From contig NEWT02000026.1 of assembly GCA_002869925.2 (NCBI GenBank), positions 128,692 through 192,691 on the forward strand: a stretch of DNA of 64,000 bases, in the 5' to 3' direction. Below are positions 37,373 to 46,501 of this stretch, piece by piece. A program made the position numbers and the translations under genes. How positions within the stretch are numbered: position 1 is the stretch's first letter; each line of letters begins with the position of its first letter. The notes under the pieces were generated by a model, which saw only the letters and a list, made by a program, of their open reading frames with translations, was not told the origin of the DNA and ran no database searches. This DNA is from Nitrospira sp. CG24A (GTDB lineage Bacteria > Nitrospirota > Nitrospiria > Nitrospirales > Nitrospiraceae).

Positions 37373-38020
37373 ATGAGTGGGGCTCAACTGGTGAAAGTGC
37401 TCATCATCGATGATCATGAGGTGGTGCGTCTGGGTGTGAAACAGATTCTGGAGAAGGCCCTTCCGCATGTCGAGCTTGGGGAAGCGGATACCGGGCAGAA
37501 GGGGATTGCAGCGGTCCAACAAGAATCGTGGGATCTGGCCATTGTGGATATCAGCCTGCCGGACCAGAGTGGGTTGGAGCTGCTTTGCGAGTTACATAGC
37601 CTGGCCCCCAACCTCCCGCTGATGGTCTTGAGTCTGCACACCGAGGAGCAATACGCCGTGCGGGCCTTTCGCGCCGGGGCGATGGCCTATCTCACCAAGC
37701 AGACTGCATCAGAAGAGTTGGTCAAAGCGGTGACGCAGGTCCTGGCCGGCCGCATGTATGTCACCCCCTCCCTGGGCGAGTATATGGCGAGCAGTCTGAC
37801 CAAGCATCCTGCGCGCCCGGGTCATCACACCTTGTCTGAGCGAGAACTCGAAGTCCTTGTCTTGTTAGCGCAGGGGCGCTCCGTCCGGTACATCGCCCAG
37901 TCCCTCACGCTCAGCATCAAGACCATCAGCACCTATCGCGCCCGGCTCCTGGACAAACTTGACCTTACGACCACTGCCGAACTGATCCGCTACGCTCTCG
38001 ACCATCGCCTGGTGGAATGA
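37373..38020 (+). CDS. NarL/FixJ-type response regulator
   Basis: 215 residues from ATG 37373 (GGAGG 10 bp ahead). Receiver domain 5-125: KVLIIDDHE, phosphoacceptor Asp in LAIVDISLPDQSG, Thr/Ser and TKQ near residue 105. LuxR helix-turn-helix at 150-210 (HHTLSERELEVLVLLAQGRS, then YIAQSLTLSIKTISTYRARL). In-frame starts further upstream (GTG 37247, ATG 37250 with AAAGGAG) would overlap the ketosynthase stop and add about 42 residues, so coupling to that operon is possible. No cognate kinase seen nearby. Confidence 0.9.
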   Translation: MSGAQLVKVLIIDDHEVVRLGVKQILEKALPHVELGEADTGQKGIAAVQQESWDLAIVDISLPDQSGLELLCELHSLAPNLPLMVLSLHTEEQYAVRAFRAGAMAYLTKQTASEELVKAVTQVLAGRMYVTPSLGEYMASSLTKHPARPGHHTLSERELEVLVLLAQGRSVRYIAQSLTLSIKTISTYRARLLDKLDLTTTAELIRYALDHRLVE

Positions 38021-38033
38021 GACCGACGACGTA

Positions 38034-38441
38034 TTGATTCTTGAGTTCTCACTCCAAGTGCAACACCACAGTTACGCCGTGCGGGCCTTTCGCGCCGGGG
38101 CGATGGCCTATCTCACCAAGCAGACTGTACCAGACGAGCTGGCCGCAGCGGTGACGCAGGTCCTGGCTGGCCGTATGTATGTTACCCCCTCCCTGGGCGA
38201 GTATATGGCGAGCAGCCTGACCAAGCATCCTACACGCCCCGGCCATCACACCTTGTCTGAACGAGAATTCGAAGTCTTTGTCTTGTTAGCGCAGGGCCAG
38301 TCTGTTCGGCACATTGCGGAGTCGCTGACGCTGAGTATTAAGACGGTGAGTACCTATCGGGCCCGGCTCCTGGACAAACTCCAACTTACGACCACCGCCG
38401 AGCTGATCCGCTATGCCCTCGACCATCGCTTGGTTGAGTAA
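38034..38441 (+). pseudogene. Truncated tandem duplicate of the response regulator
   Basis: Positions 38073-38441 closely repeat 37651-38020: the first 75 bp are almost identical and the rest diverges gradually, mostly at third positions. It encodes the end of a receiver (SYAVRAFRAGAMAYLTKQTV) and a full LuxR helix-turn-helix, but lacks the first 90 receiver residues including the phosphoacceptor. A TTG at 38034 would give 135 residues without a good ribosome binding site. It could still be translated as a bare DNA-binding competitor of the parent regulator, since its frame is intact. Confidence 0.75.
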
Positions 38442-38652
38442 TCACATCAATGGCGCATTGGTACACACAGAGTCTGTGGGATGTAGGGAATGGCGGCGGG
38501 GGTCTGAACCGTTCGCATGTGCCGTTTGGTCAGCGCAGTATCATGATATTCCCACAGCCCCTGCGCATTCGGCTGTTGGTCTTTCTCTTCGATTGAGTCT
38601 AGAGATGACCCATGATTCGAGAGACGATTATTAACCTTGGTCACACCACTAT

Positions 38653-39063
38653 ATGACTATTGTCCTCGCTGACACAGATGCCTACTTTCGAGAAAGACTG
38701 AAGAAGCGACTCGAAAAAATAACCGGCTTGCATGTCGTGGGAGAATCGTCCGGTTCAGAAGAAACCACCGCCATGATTCTGAATCGCAAACCGGACATTG
38801 CCATTATGAACGCGTCACTTCGAGATGGCCGCGGCATCGAGGTGCTTCGACACATCAAACGATTGATGATCCCGCCGATCATCATTATCGTTACGGATGA
38901 CCCTTCGCGCGACGACCAGGCGGCCTGCTCGCTTGCCGGGGCCAATTTCTATCTCGAGAAGGCCTCGGAGGGTCAAAAGATCATCCAGGCACTTCATCTT
39001 CTGTGTGCCCCGCCTGGTCAGGTCGAATCGGCGGCATCGCCCGTTGCCACGCTGGCTGATTGA
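38653..39063 (+). CDS. Atypical receiver-domain protein lacking the phosphoacceptor Asp
   Basis: 136 residues, a stand-alone receiver fold: acidic pocket LADTDAYFRERL, then DIAIMNASLRDGRGIEVL where the phosphorylated Asp is Asn53, IIIIVTDD (Thr) and FYLEKASE (Lys). With Asn at the phosphosite it cannot be activated by normal phosphotransfer and is probably a protein-binding or ligand-sensing pseudo-receiver. No output domain. It follows the two LuxR-type copies. Confidence 0.8.
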   Translation: MTIVLADTDAYFRERLKKRLEKITGLHVVGESSGSEETTAMILNRKPDIAIMNASLRDGRGIEVLRHIKRLMIPPIIIIVTDDPSRDDQAACSLAGANFYLEKASEGQKIIQALHLLCAPPGQVESAASPVATLAD

Positions 39064-39159
39064 TCAACGTTTCTCTACAGTCGCCGTGACGTCTCTCATG
39101 ACCTCAGGGCTGTCGTTGGAATTGACAGCTCCCTTCCTCGCCCACTAGGATAGCCCCCC

Positions 39160-39723
39160 GTGAGTCATCCCGATTCTTCAGAGCCCCCAGCCGTGAAGCA
39201 CCCGCATGCTCCCATCAACCGCGTCGAGCACCTATTCGAAACTCTCGTGTTCGCCAGCCGGTGGATTCAAGCGCCTCTCTATGGCGGCCTCATTGTGGCG
39301 GAACTGCTGTACGCGTACAAATTTCTTATCGAATTGTGGGAGATGATCTGGCACATCAATCAGCAACAAGAAACGGTCTTCATGCTGGGTGTCCTGGGGC
39401 TGATCGACGTGACAATGGTGGCGAATCTCCTTACGATGGTCATCATCGGTGGTTATGCCACCTTCGTGAGTAAATTGGATTTAGAGGGGCATGCCGATCG
39501 ACCGGAATGGCTGACCCACATCGATCCCGGCACCATCAAGATTAAACTCGCGGCTTCCTTGATCGGCATCTCCAGCATTCATCTGCTCAAATCGTTCGTC
39601 AATATCGAGCATGAAGATATTGAGCACATCAAGTGGAAGATCTTCATCCACATGACCTTCCTCGGCTCGGCCATCCTCCTTGCCTGGACCGATAAGATCA
39701 TGCAGAAAGAACGCAAGCACTGA
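39160..39723 (+). CDS. UPF0114 (YqhA) family membrane protein
   Basis: 187 residues, about four helices. The family reads as in TIGR00645/YqhA: FETLVFASRWIQAPLYGGLIVAELLY, VFMLGVLGLIDVTMVANLLTMVIIGGYATFVS, IKLAASLIGISSIHLL and a short C-terminal helix. Function of the family is unknown. GTG at 39160 gives a short polar N-terminus; TAGGAT about 8 bp ahead. Confidence 0.88.
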   Translation: MSHPDSSEPPAVKHPHAPINRVEHLFETLVFASRWIQAPLYGGLIVAELLYAYKFLIELWEMIWHINQQQETVFMLGVLGLIDVTMVANLLTMVIIGGYATFVSKLDLEGHADRPEWLTHIDPGTIKIKLAASLIGISSIHLLKSFVNIEHEDIEHIKWKIFIHMTFLGSAILLAWTDKIMQKERKH

Positions 39724-39755
39724 TACAAGGGCAAAGCGGGATCGCGGACGACGAT

Positions 39756-42290
39756 CTACTGCCAGGCCGGCGTCAATAGACTCTTGTCATCTTGCCAATG
39801 AGGCGTCCACGCGAGGGCGACAAGTTTCACGGCGATATTGGCTTTGGTCGGTTTAAGAGAGACGGTGTCGAGCTGCTCGCTGAGGGGGTCAGTCGCGGCA
39901 GCAAGAGCTTCGGTCTCCACTTTGAACTGGGATTCAAGGTCTGCCAGTTGCTGCTGGAGCGCCGAAACGTTTTCTTCGGCTTGCCCCACATCCTTCGATT
40001 CTTTGATCGCACGTCCCGCTCCACGAATCGCCGTGGTCGCTCGGCCGATGTTCGACGCGCTGATGGTTTTTCTTCCGAGAAACGCTCCGAGAATTGAGGC
40101 GCCTACAGAAATTGCTGCCTGCATTTGACTCGAACGAGATTCCGCTTGCTGCCGTTCGACCATTTGTCCTGCGCGCCTGATCCGGTCTTGTAGTGCGGCA
40201 ATCTTCGGCGCGTATTTTTGACGCAGGCTGTCCGATTGTTTGTCCCGCGCTTCTCGGCCTGATTGCTGCAGTCGCACACGGAAGTCTCGCTCAGATTCGC
40301 CTGGCCTGGAGACTTCTTTCGTACTGGGGCTCTTGTAGAGATCGACTTTCTGATTCCGGAACAGCCAACCGGAAAAATCCTTACTCCATGTCTCATAGCT
40401 TTTCGCTTTGCTTGCTGTACTGGGCATTGCGCCGAACTGCGCGCTGTCTGAGGGGGCTGACTCCAGATCAGCTAGAGCCAAGCCCGCTTCCATGGCCTGG
40501 TCCCAGTTCACCGCCACGGCACCGTCCGAGATCGGCGTAAGTACAGTCACATCCTGCGTCACATCGACACCGGCCTTGCTATCTGATACCCGCACCTGTG
40601 CTGTTCCGAGCAACATCGGCTGGTAGATCAACGCGCTGCGGTTTGGTTGGCTCCCTCGGACGGGGATAAAATGCTGAGGCACATCGGGGGGAAGCATAGG
40701 ACGTGAAGGGTGAGAGGTGAAAGGTGAAACGTGAGCCATGGCGACTGAAGATCCCGGTTGCTCGCTCTCCACTGAACCTTTCACGTGTAACATTTTACGT
40801 TTTACGGGGTCCATCAGGGTCTTGATCTGCGTTCGCGTGAGTGGTCCTCGAAGGTATGAAAGCGTCCATCGTGTTTGAAAGACTTCCGGCGCATCTTCAT
40901 GCACATTGTTCAAGAGAAAGACTCGATTGCCCAGGCCGGCCAGAGTCTGCTCCATCCTCTGCTTATCGAACTTCTTTCCGCTGCTTGCGGCGGCGCCTTC
41001 AAGCCCCTCCAACACACGCGCCTTGTCTCGTTCAGTTTGCAGCCGTCCAATGAACCAGGTGCCGGTATTCGCTAAGCCTTTGTAGTCCAGATCGACGGGG
41101 TTCTGCGTGGCCAACACCACGCCTAGACCGAATGCACGGGCTTGCTTCAGCAACGTGAGCAAGGGTTGCTTCGACGGTGGATTGGCGACGGGCGGGAAAT
41201 AACCGAAGATTTCGTCCATGTAGAGGATGGCGCGGAGACTGGTTGTGCCGGACTGCGCCCGCACCCAGCCAAGCGTTTGACTCAGCAGCAGGGTGACAAA
41301 GAACATGCGCTCTGCATCGTTCAGGTGCGCGATCGAGAAAATGGCAAGCCTCGGCTTACCACCGGGCGAATGGAGCATCTGCCCAACGTCGAGCGCCTCA
41401 CCTTCCAACCAGGCAGAAAAACCCGGCGAGGCTAATAAGTTATTGAGCTGCATGGCAAGGGCAAAGCGTTCCTTCGATGGATAGAACGAGTCCAAATCCA
41501 ACACGCCGATCTTGGCAATCGGGGGTGTCTGGATCTGCTGGATCAATGTAGCCAGATCCAAATCCTGTCCTGCCTTCCACGTGTGGCCAAGAATCGTCGA
41601 GAGGAGAATGTGTTCGCGACTCTTGATCGGGTCAGCCTCGACGCCAATGAAACCCAACAGACTTGTCACCGTCGTGCCGATTCGCTCGCGCAGCATCTCG
41701 GGGTCGTCCAGAATTTCCTGCGACGGCGCCGCGAACGATTTGAGGATAGATACCGGAATGCCCGCGTTGCTGCCAGGTGTATAGACGACGACATCGGCCG
41801 CATCGCGGAGCTTCTGAACCCGCTCGCCACTCTGGCCCCAGTCCCCCAGACCGTGCTTCCACATGTCGGCTTGTTGTGTCGCGTAGTCTGCCGGCGTGAG
41901 GCCCTTCTTTTGGGCATCGTCCTCATTGATCCACGGTGCGAAATCTTCCCCGCGAAGTTGCGGAAAGTTCAGCATCAGATTGGCGAGATCGCCCTTCGGA
42001 TCGATGATCAAGGCGGGGATCCCATCGATCGCCGCTTCTTCGAGCAGACCGATGCAGAGACCGGTCTTCCCGCTGCCGGTCATCCCGACGCAGACGGCGT
42101 GCGTGACCAAATCTTTGGAGTCGTAGAGTAACCAGCCGGGCTTTGCCTGTTTCGCAGCTAGATCGTATGGGCGGCCGAGATAGAACACTCCGAGTTTCTC
42201 AAAGTCCTCGGCCATGCCGGCCTTGTGAGCAGATCCTGTCAGCCCGGCGGCTTCCTTCGTCTGACTAAGTTTTTCTTTTTTAGATGGCAT
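39756..42290 (-). CDS. HerA-like ATP-binding protein carrying an in-frame repeat insertion
   Basis: 844-residue P-loop ATPase of the HerA/FtsK/DUF853 kind. Walker A is GMTGSGKTG (about residue 70), Walker B LRAILYMDEIFGYFPP (about 350), followed by QARAFGLGVVLATQNPVDLDYKGL and GTWFIGRLQTERDKARV. The C-terminal third is soluble with a coiled-coil-like Gln/Glu-rich segment near 720-800. A palindromic element (40701-40806) lies inside the gene and is translated as about 37 residues with VKRKMLHVKGS and HVSPFTSHPSRP. The ATPase core is upstream of it and intact. Role unknown; such proteins often act in DNA or protein translocation. Confidence 0.88.
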   Translation of the reverse strand: MPSKKEKLSQTKEAAGLTGSAHKAGMAEDFEKLGVFYLGRPYDLAAKQAKPGWLLYDSKDLVTHAVCVGMTGSGKTGLCIGLLEEAAIDGIPALIIDPKGDLANLMLNFPQLRGEDFAPWINEDDAQKKGLTPADYATQQADMWKHGLGDWGQSGERVQKLRDAADVVVYTPGSNAGIPVSILKSFAAPSQEILDDPEMLRERIGTTVTSLLGFIGVEADPIKSREHILLSTILGHTWKAGQDLDLATLIQQIQTPPIAKIGVLDLDSFYPSKERFALAMQLNNLLASPGFSAWLEGEALDVGQMLHSPGGKPRLAIFSIAHLNDAERMFFVTLLLSQTLGWVRAQSGTTSLRAILYMDEIFGYFPPVANPPSKQPLLTLLKQARAFGLGVVLATQNPVDLDYKGLANTGTWFIGRLQTERDKARVLEGLEGAAASSGKKFDKQRMEQTLAGLGNRVFLLNNVHEDAPEVFQTRWTLSYLRGPLTRTQIKTLMDPVKRKMLHVKGSVESEQPGSSVAMAHVSPFTSHPSRPMLPPDVPQHFIPVRGSQPNRSALIYQPMLLGTAQVRVSDSKAGVDVTQDVTVLTPISDGAVAVNWDQAMEAGLALADLESAPSDSAQFGAMPSTASKAKSYETWSKDFSGWLFRNQKVDLYKSPSTKEVSRPGESERDFRVRLQQSGREARDKQSDSLRQKYAPKIAALQDRIRRAGQMVERQQAESRSSQMQAAISVGASILGAFLGRKTISASNIGRATTAIRGAGRAIKESKDVGQAEENVSALQQQLADLESQFKVETEALAAATDPLSEQLDTVSLKPTKANIAVKLVALAWTPHWQDDKSLLTPAWQ
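40701..40806. repeat. TTTCAC-type palindromic element inside a coding sequence
   Basis: Left arm 40701-40734 (ACGTGAAGGGTGAGAGGTGA then AAGGTGAAACGTGAG); right arm 40774-40806 (AACCTTTCACGTGTAACA then TTTTACGTTTTACG). Same unit types as the intergenic copies. The insertion keeps the reading frame of the HerA-like gene without a stop codon. Confidence 0.85.
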
Positions 42291-42600
42291 GGGATGTCAC
42301 GTCCTTGCTGTCCTAGAGCAGGCACCCTGCGTTATTATTTGCCCGATTTGCTGGTCGGGCGACATAAAGGGAGCCGGATTGTTCAAGGCTCTGCATGGTC
42401 GGTCCCGCCACAGAATCGACAAGAAGTAGGCGGCATTTTACGAGCTCGTCATTGTCGCTTCAAGCAGAAAAGGGCGTAGGGATCTATCCGCCGATCGATG
42501 TGAGCAGCGGGTATTGGTATCGGGGAAGCTCCATTGACCAATTCCTCGGATGAACGCTAATATCGCGTCGCTCGCACAACCCAAATTCCTAGGAGGACGT
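42291..42600. other. 310-bp divergent gap, no gene recognised
   Basis: Between the HerA-like gene (minus) and the small gene at 42601 (plus). A CCCGATTTGCTGGTCGGG inverted pair lies at about 42344-42361. No convincing coding sequence was found. Confidence 0.4.
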
Positions 42601-42900
42601 ATGGCTGAAACCCCTGATGTCTATGCCGACCAATTTCAACTCAATCTTGGGCCGCTCGGGTGTACGCTGAATTTTCAAGTCTCGGGAGCCAACCCGGTCG
42701 CGCCAGGTGTTCCACCGCCCATTGAGCGAGTGGCCACAGTCCGGCTGAGTCTCCAGCATTTAAAAGCCATGGCGTTTATTTTGCACAAACAAATCGTGGG
42801 GTACGAAGCCCAGGCTCAGGTGTCCACGGGTCTTCCAGTCGATGTGCTTCGAGCGCTGCAAATTAGGCAAGAAGATTGGGAGGCATTCTGGCGTCCGTAA
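42601..42900 (+). CDS. DUF3467-like small protein
   Basis: 99 residues: YADQFQLNLGPLGCTLNFQV, then ERVATVRLSLQHLKAMAFILHKQIVGYE. The pattern of an antiparallel sheet followed by a helix after a variable loop fits DUF3467 proteins. ATG at 42601 with AGGAGG 4 bp ahead is decisive; an upstream ATG at 42550 lacks a site. Function unknown. Confidence 0.7.
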   Translation: MAETPDVYADQFQLNLGPLGCTLNFQVSGANPVAPGVPPPIERVATVRLSLQHLKAMAFILHKQIVGYEAQAQVSTGLPVDVLRALQIRQEDWEAFWRP

Positions 42901-43019
42901 TCCCTGTTGATCAAAAGTACGGGGGCAATGGTCAAATTGCTCTGAACCGATTCATGACTTACGAATGGAGGGATTATCCGACTCTCTGTTGCCTGCTAGA
43001 TTTCGCCAATCGAACAGTT

Positions 43020-43952
43020 ATGAGCGCGCGATTTTTCTTTTGTTGCCTGCTGGCTATCCTGTCTATCGTTATCTTCTCTGACCGGTGCAGAGCGGAGCCG
43101 CCGGCACAAAGCGTCCACTGGGGCGCCATGGCCTTCCCCGACCACGATCGCACCCTCGCGCTGGGCACGACGGTCGTTGATCGTTTTACGGAATTCGATG
43201 GAGCGGGCAACCGCTATAACAACATCAATGAGACGATCGGATTGAATTTCTTCAGTCTGAGTTGGACTGAACGGCTCGAATCATTCAAAGGCTGGAACAC
43301 GAACGTCACGGTGGGAGGAGGGCCGACCAGCGATGGTTTCAGCCGTTTCCTCCAAAATGACGTCATTCATAAACTGCGCGGATTCGACCCGGTTCCAGTC
43401 GGCAACAAGCGAACAGCCTTCGATTTTATGGTCAGTGGCACGCTCACGCGCTGGATCAGTCTGTTTGGCTCTGACGATGTCTTCTACGCTGGAGTTGGAG
43501 CGGCGGGCGGGTCCTTGTACTACGAACCCTATGTGCAAGCGGGATTCCGGCGGTTATCAATTTTCAACGCGGTGCCCTTCCTCTCGGACTACGTGCGCGT
43601 GTCGGCGTTAGGCCGTTATGGCCGTCCGTTCAACAGCTCGGCCTTTCGAGAAGTTGCTGATCGCTCGTGGATTGGACAGGCGTCGGTCGGTTTCGGGAAT
43701 TACCGGAACTGGGCAACCGACACTCCGTGGGAGATTGAGATTGCAGGGACGCTTGACTCAGGTTTGTTCATCGACCAACAGAAGGCGTCGCTCGAGGAGC
43801 GATTTGTGTCTGTCGCAGTTCGGTACGCGGCGGTAGCCTTCGAGACCTGGAACGACTTGATCAATCAGAAGGATTATGGCCCGACCTTCGGCGCCCGTCT
43901 CACGATCGACCTGCTGTATGCCTACAATTGGTGGGAGCACGGCGCCCGATAG
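43020..43952 (+). CDS. Outer membrane protein, hypothetical
   Basis: 310 residues from ATG 43020: signal peptide MSARFFFCCLLAILSIVIFS with cleavage near CRAEPP, then alternating aromatic/polar beta-strand-like segments (NINETIGLNFFSLSWTERLE, GWNTNVTVGGGPTSDGF, AAGGSLYYEPYVQAGFRRLS) ending in a Tyr/Trp-rich terminus. This resembles a monomeric beta-barrel. The open frame extends upstream to 42876 but a signal peptide is only present from 43020. No family recognised. Confidence 0.7.
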   Translation: MSARFFFCCLLAILSIVIFSDRCRAEPPAQSVHWGAMAFPDHDRTLALGTTVVDRFTEFDGAGNRYNNINETIGLNFFSLSWTERLESFKGWNTNVTVGGGPTSDGFSRFLQNDVIHKLRGFDPVPVGNKRTAFDFMVSGTLTRWISLFGSDDVFYAGVGAAGGSLYYEPYVQAGFRRLSIFNAVPFLSDYVRVSALGRYGRPFNSSAFREVADRSWIGQASVGFGNYRNWATDTPWEIEIAGTLDSGLFIDQQKASLEERFVSVAVRYAAVAFETWNDLINQKDYGPTFGARLTIDLLYAYNWWEHGAR

Positions 43953-43975
43953 GCGTCATCCCCACTCCCTAAAGA

Positions 43976-44020
43976 TCACGACCACAGTGTTACTCGCTTC
44001 GACAAGCCGGTCGAGCACGT
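43976..44020 (-). pseudogene. uvrA-like C-terminal scrap
   Basis: The minus strand reads [15 protein letters not shown], almost the same as [15 protein letters not shown] near the C-terminus of the full uvrA at 46502-49048. The DNA is also similar over roughly 50 bp. No further homology continues on either side. It looks like a remnant of a duplicated or paralogous uvrA gene, at the left edge of the actP-yjcH segment. Confidence 0.5.
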
Positions 44021-44059
44021 CGTCCGTCATTCGCCTGTCTCCATGCCCGGTGCCCAGGT

Positions 44060-45799
44060 TCAGTGCCTGGATGCGGTCGTCGCGCCGATACCGGTCTCAG
44101 AGCGTACTTGTTGCGCCAGAAAACCGCCACGGTCCTTTGCCGCCTGGCTGCTTCGGTCAAGGATCGAGAACAACCATATACCCACGAAACCGATCGTCAT
44201 CGAGAACAGCGCCGGCGAGGTGTACGGGAACAACGCACTGCCTTTCGGATAGCCCAAGGTCGCTTCCCACACCGAAGGCGATACGATCGTGAGCAGTGCC
44301 GATGAAATCAGCCCGAGAAAACCACCAATGACTGCGCCGCGGGTCGTGCAGTCTTTCCACAACACTGACATGAACAACACCGGGAAGTTGGCTGATGCTG
44401 CAATCGCGAACGCCAGGGACACCATGAACGCAACATTCTGTTTCTCGAACGCAATACCCAGCAACACAGCCAGGATTCCCAGCGCCACTGTGGTCATGCG
44501 CGAAACCCGCAACTCCGAAGCGCCGTCGGCCTTGCCGCCTTTGATAGCCGTCGCGTACAGATCGTGTGACACGGCTGACGCACCAGACAGCGTAAGACCG
44601 GCAACGACTGCCAGGATGGTGGCGAATGCTACGGCCGAGATGAAGCCGAGAAACACATTGCCACCCACCGCGTTGGCGAGGTGCACTGCCGCCATATTGC
44701 TGCCGCCCTTGAGCGTACCGTTGGCATCGAGGAACTCCGGGTTGGTCAGCACGAAGGTGATTGCTCCGAAACCGATGATGAAGGTCAGTAGGTAGAAATA
44801 ACCGATCCATCCGGTCGCCCACATTACCGACTTGCGCGCTTCCTTGGCGCTCGGTACCGTGAAAAATCGCATTAGGATGTGCGGCAGGCCGGCCGTGCCG
44901 AACATCAGCGCCATGCCGAACGAGATCGCCGAGATCGGGTCCTTGACAAAGTTGCCCGGTCCCATGATCGACTGACCGGCAGCCGACGATTCCGCCGATG
45001 TCTTACCCGCAGCAGTGGCCAGGCCGGCTTTGATCTCGACCGCTTGGGCAAACATCGCCTCCAGGCTGAAGCCGAAATTGAGCAGCACCATGAAAGCCAT
45101 GAAGGTTGCGCCGCCCAGCAGCATGCAGGCCTTGATGATCTGCACCCAGGTGGTTGCCGTCATGCCGCCGAACAACACGTAGACCATCATCAGCGCGCCG
45201 ACGATGACAACCGCCATCCAGTATTCGAGGCCGAACAGGAGTGTGATCAACTGGCCGGCGCCAACCATCTGCGCGATCAGATAGAACGCCACCACCACCA
45301 GCGTGCCAGAGGCTGCGAAGATGCGGATCGGTGCCTGCTTAAACCGGAACGCAGCGACATCGGCGAAGGTGAACTTGCCGAGGTTGCGCAGGCGCTCGGC
45401 CATCAGGAACGTGAGCACCGGCCAGCCGACCAAAAAGCCGATCGAGTAGATGAGGCCGTCGTAGCCACTGGCCATCACTGCTGCCGAAATACCCAGGAAC
45501 GATGCTGCAGACATGAAGTCACCGGCAATCGCCAGACCGTTCTGGAAACCCGTAATGCTCCCACCCGCTGTATAAAAATCGGCCGCCGATTTGGTTCGAA
45601 CCGCCGCCCATTTCGTGATGAACAGCGTGAGCAATACAAAAACGCCGAACATGCCGATCGCCGTCCAATTGATCGCCTGCTTCTGCGCCTGACCCACATC
45701 CGGACCGGCGGCATACACCGATGCGGCAACAGTACACAGTGCAGCCACGGTGAGCCCAAAACGCACTGCATTGATATAGGTACGATGCAAGCCGATCAT
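44060..45799 (-). CDS. actP: Cation/acetate symporter
   Basis: 579-residue sodium:solute symporter family protein with an N-terminal signal-like helix and about 13 transmembrane helices. Characteristic ActP stretches: [80 protein letters not shown] and [14 protein letters not shown]. Imports acetate and related short acids. ATG at 45799 overlaps the yjcH stop by 4 bp. Surrounded by gene scraps, so it may have been acquired as a block (inference). Confidence 0.95.
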   Translation of the reverse strand: MIGLHRTYINAVRFGLTVAALCTVAASVYAAGPDVGQAQKQAINWTAIGMFGVFVLLTLFITKWAAVRTKSAADFYTAGGSITGFQNGLAIAGDFMSAASFLGISAAVMASGYDGLIYSIGFLVGWPVLTFLMAERLRNLGKFTFADVAAFRFKQAPIRIFAASGTLVVVAFYLIAQMVGAGQLITLLFGLEYWMAVVIVGALMMVYVLFGGMTATTWVQIIKACMLLGGATFMAFMVLLNFGFSLEAMFAQAVEIKAGLATAAGKTSAESSAAGQSIMGPGNFVKDPISAISFGMALMFGTAGLPHILMRFFTVPSAKEARKSVMWATGWIGYFYLLTFIIGFGAITFVLTNPEFLDANGTLKGGSNMAAVHLANAVGGNVFLGFISAVAFATILAVVAGLTLSGASAVSHDLYATAIKGGKADGASELRVSRMTTVALGILAVLLGIAFEKQNVAFMVSLAFAIAASANFPVLFMSVLWKDCTTRGAVIGGFLGLISSALLTIVSPSVWEATLGYPKGSALFPYTSPALFSMTIGFVGIWLFSILDRSSQAAKDRGGFLAQQVRSETGIGATTASRH

Positions 45800-46104
45800 T
45801 TCAGCAACTCTTTGGCAATGGCGTCGGACAGCGCATCGAACTCGCGGTTCGCGCGATTCACGTAGTACGCGGTGATCACGACCGTGAACACAATGATCCC
45901 AAAGCCGATTGGAATGCCCATGGTCATCACGCCGGCGCCAAGTTTCTGTGACAGAAAGCTCTTGTTGAACGCCACCAGCAGGATGAAGCCGTAGTAGGCG
46001 ATCATCACCACCAGGGTTAGCCACCAGCCGAAGCGGGTTCGCTTGGCTTTCAGCGCCTGATAGTTCGGATTGTTCGCAATTCGCGTGACTAACTCAGGAT
46101 CCAC
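45796..46104 (-). CDS. yjcH: DUF485 membrane protein (YjcH)
   Basis: 102 residues, two transmembrane helices: [30 protein letters not shown], then [30 protein letters not shown]. This is the DUF485 partner normally found before actP. GTG start at 46104. Overlaps actP by 4 bp. Confidence 0.93.
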   Translation of the reverse strand: MDPELVTRIANNPNYQALKAKRTRFGWWLTLVVMIAYYGFILLVAFNKSFLSQKLGAGVMTMGIPIGFGIIVFTVVITAYYVNRANREFDALSDAIAKELLK

Positions 46105-46159
46105 GGCGCGTCCTCGAAGTCATTGGTTCGATGTCAGTCGGTGGTGAGACAAGCAGGAT

Positions 46160-46279
46160 GCAAATATTCCAAACGACTGCGTCGGTGCCGAGGGCCAGTT
46201 GGAGATACCTGGCATCTGGATGAGAAATACCTAAAGACCAACGGTCAGTTCCAATACCTGTGGCGTGCCGTTGATCTCA
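46160..46279 (+). pseudogene. IS6-type transposase fragment
   Basis: Translates to RCRGPVGDTWHLDEKYLK followed by TNGQFQYLWRAVDL, which matches the first DDE Asp region of IS6-family transposases (GDTWHLDE...YLWRAVD). The rest of the gene is absent; homology stops exactly where the inverted-repeat element at 46280 begins. Confidence 0.7.
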
Positions 46280-46455
46280 CCCGCGTGATTCATGACGCTT
46301 CTGCTGCAAGCTCGGGTACGCGGCTGCGACAGGCAGGCTCGCCGTTCAGCCCTTCGACATACTGCACGAGTATGCCTTAGGGCTTCACGCTTCCGAGTGC
46401 CTGTCTCACTTCGTGTCCGCACGCTTTCGCAACGAACCTTCATGAATCATGCGGG
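46280..46455. mobile_element. Small inverted-repeat element (MITE-like), 176 bp
   Basis: Ends are CCCGCGTGATTCATGA (46280-46295) and TCATGAATCATGCGGG (46440-46455), complementary at 15 of 16 positions, with weaker pairing further in. It has no gene of its own and interrupts or abuts the IS6-type fragment. Target duplication not evident. Confidence 0.6.
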
Positions 46456-46501
46456 CTAGAAGGGTAGGTCATCGATATTCTGGCGCAGAACCTGAGAGAC
46501 T

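Noticed and set aside
44879-45865. 328-codon plus-strand open frame opposite actP
   Set aside because: Antisense to a clear symporter gene; low-complexity Arg/His product.
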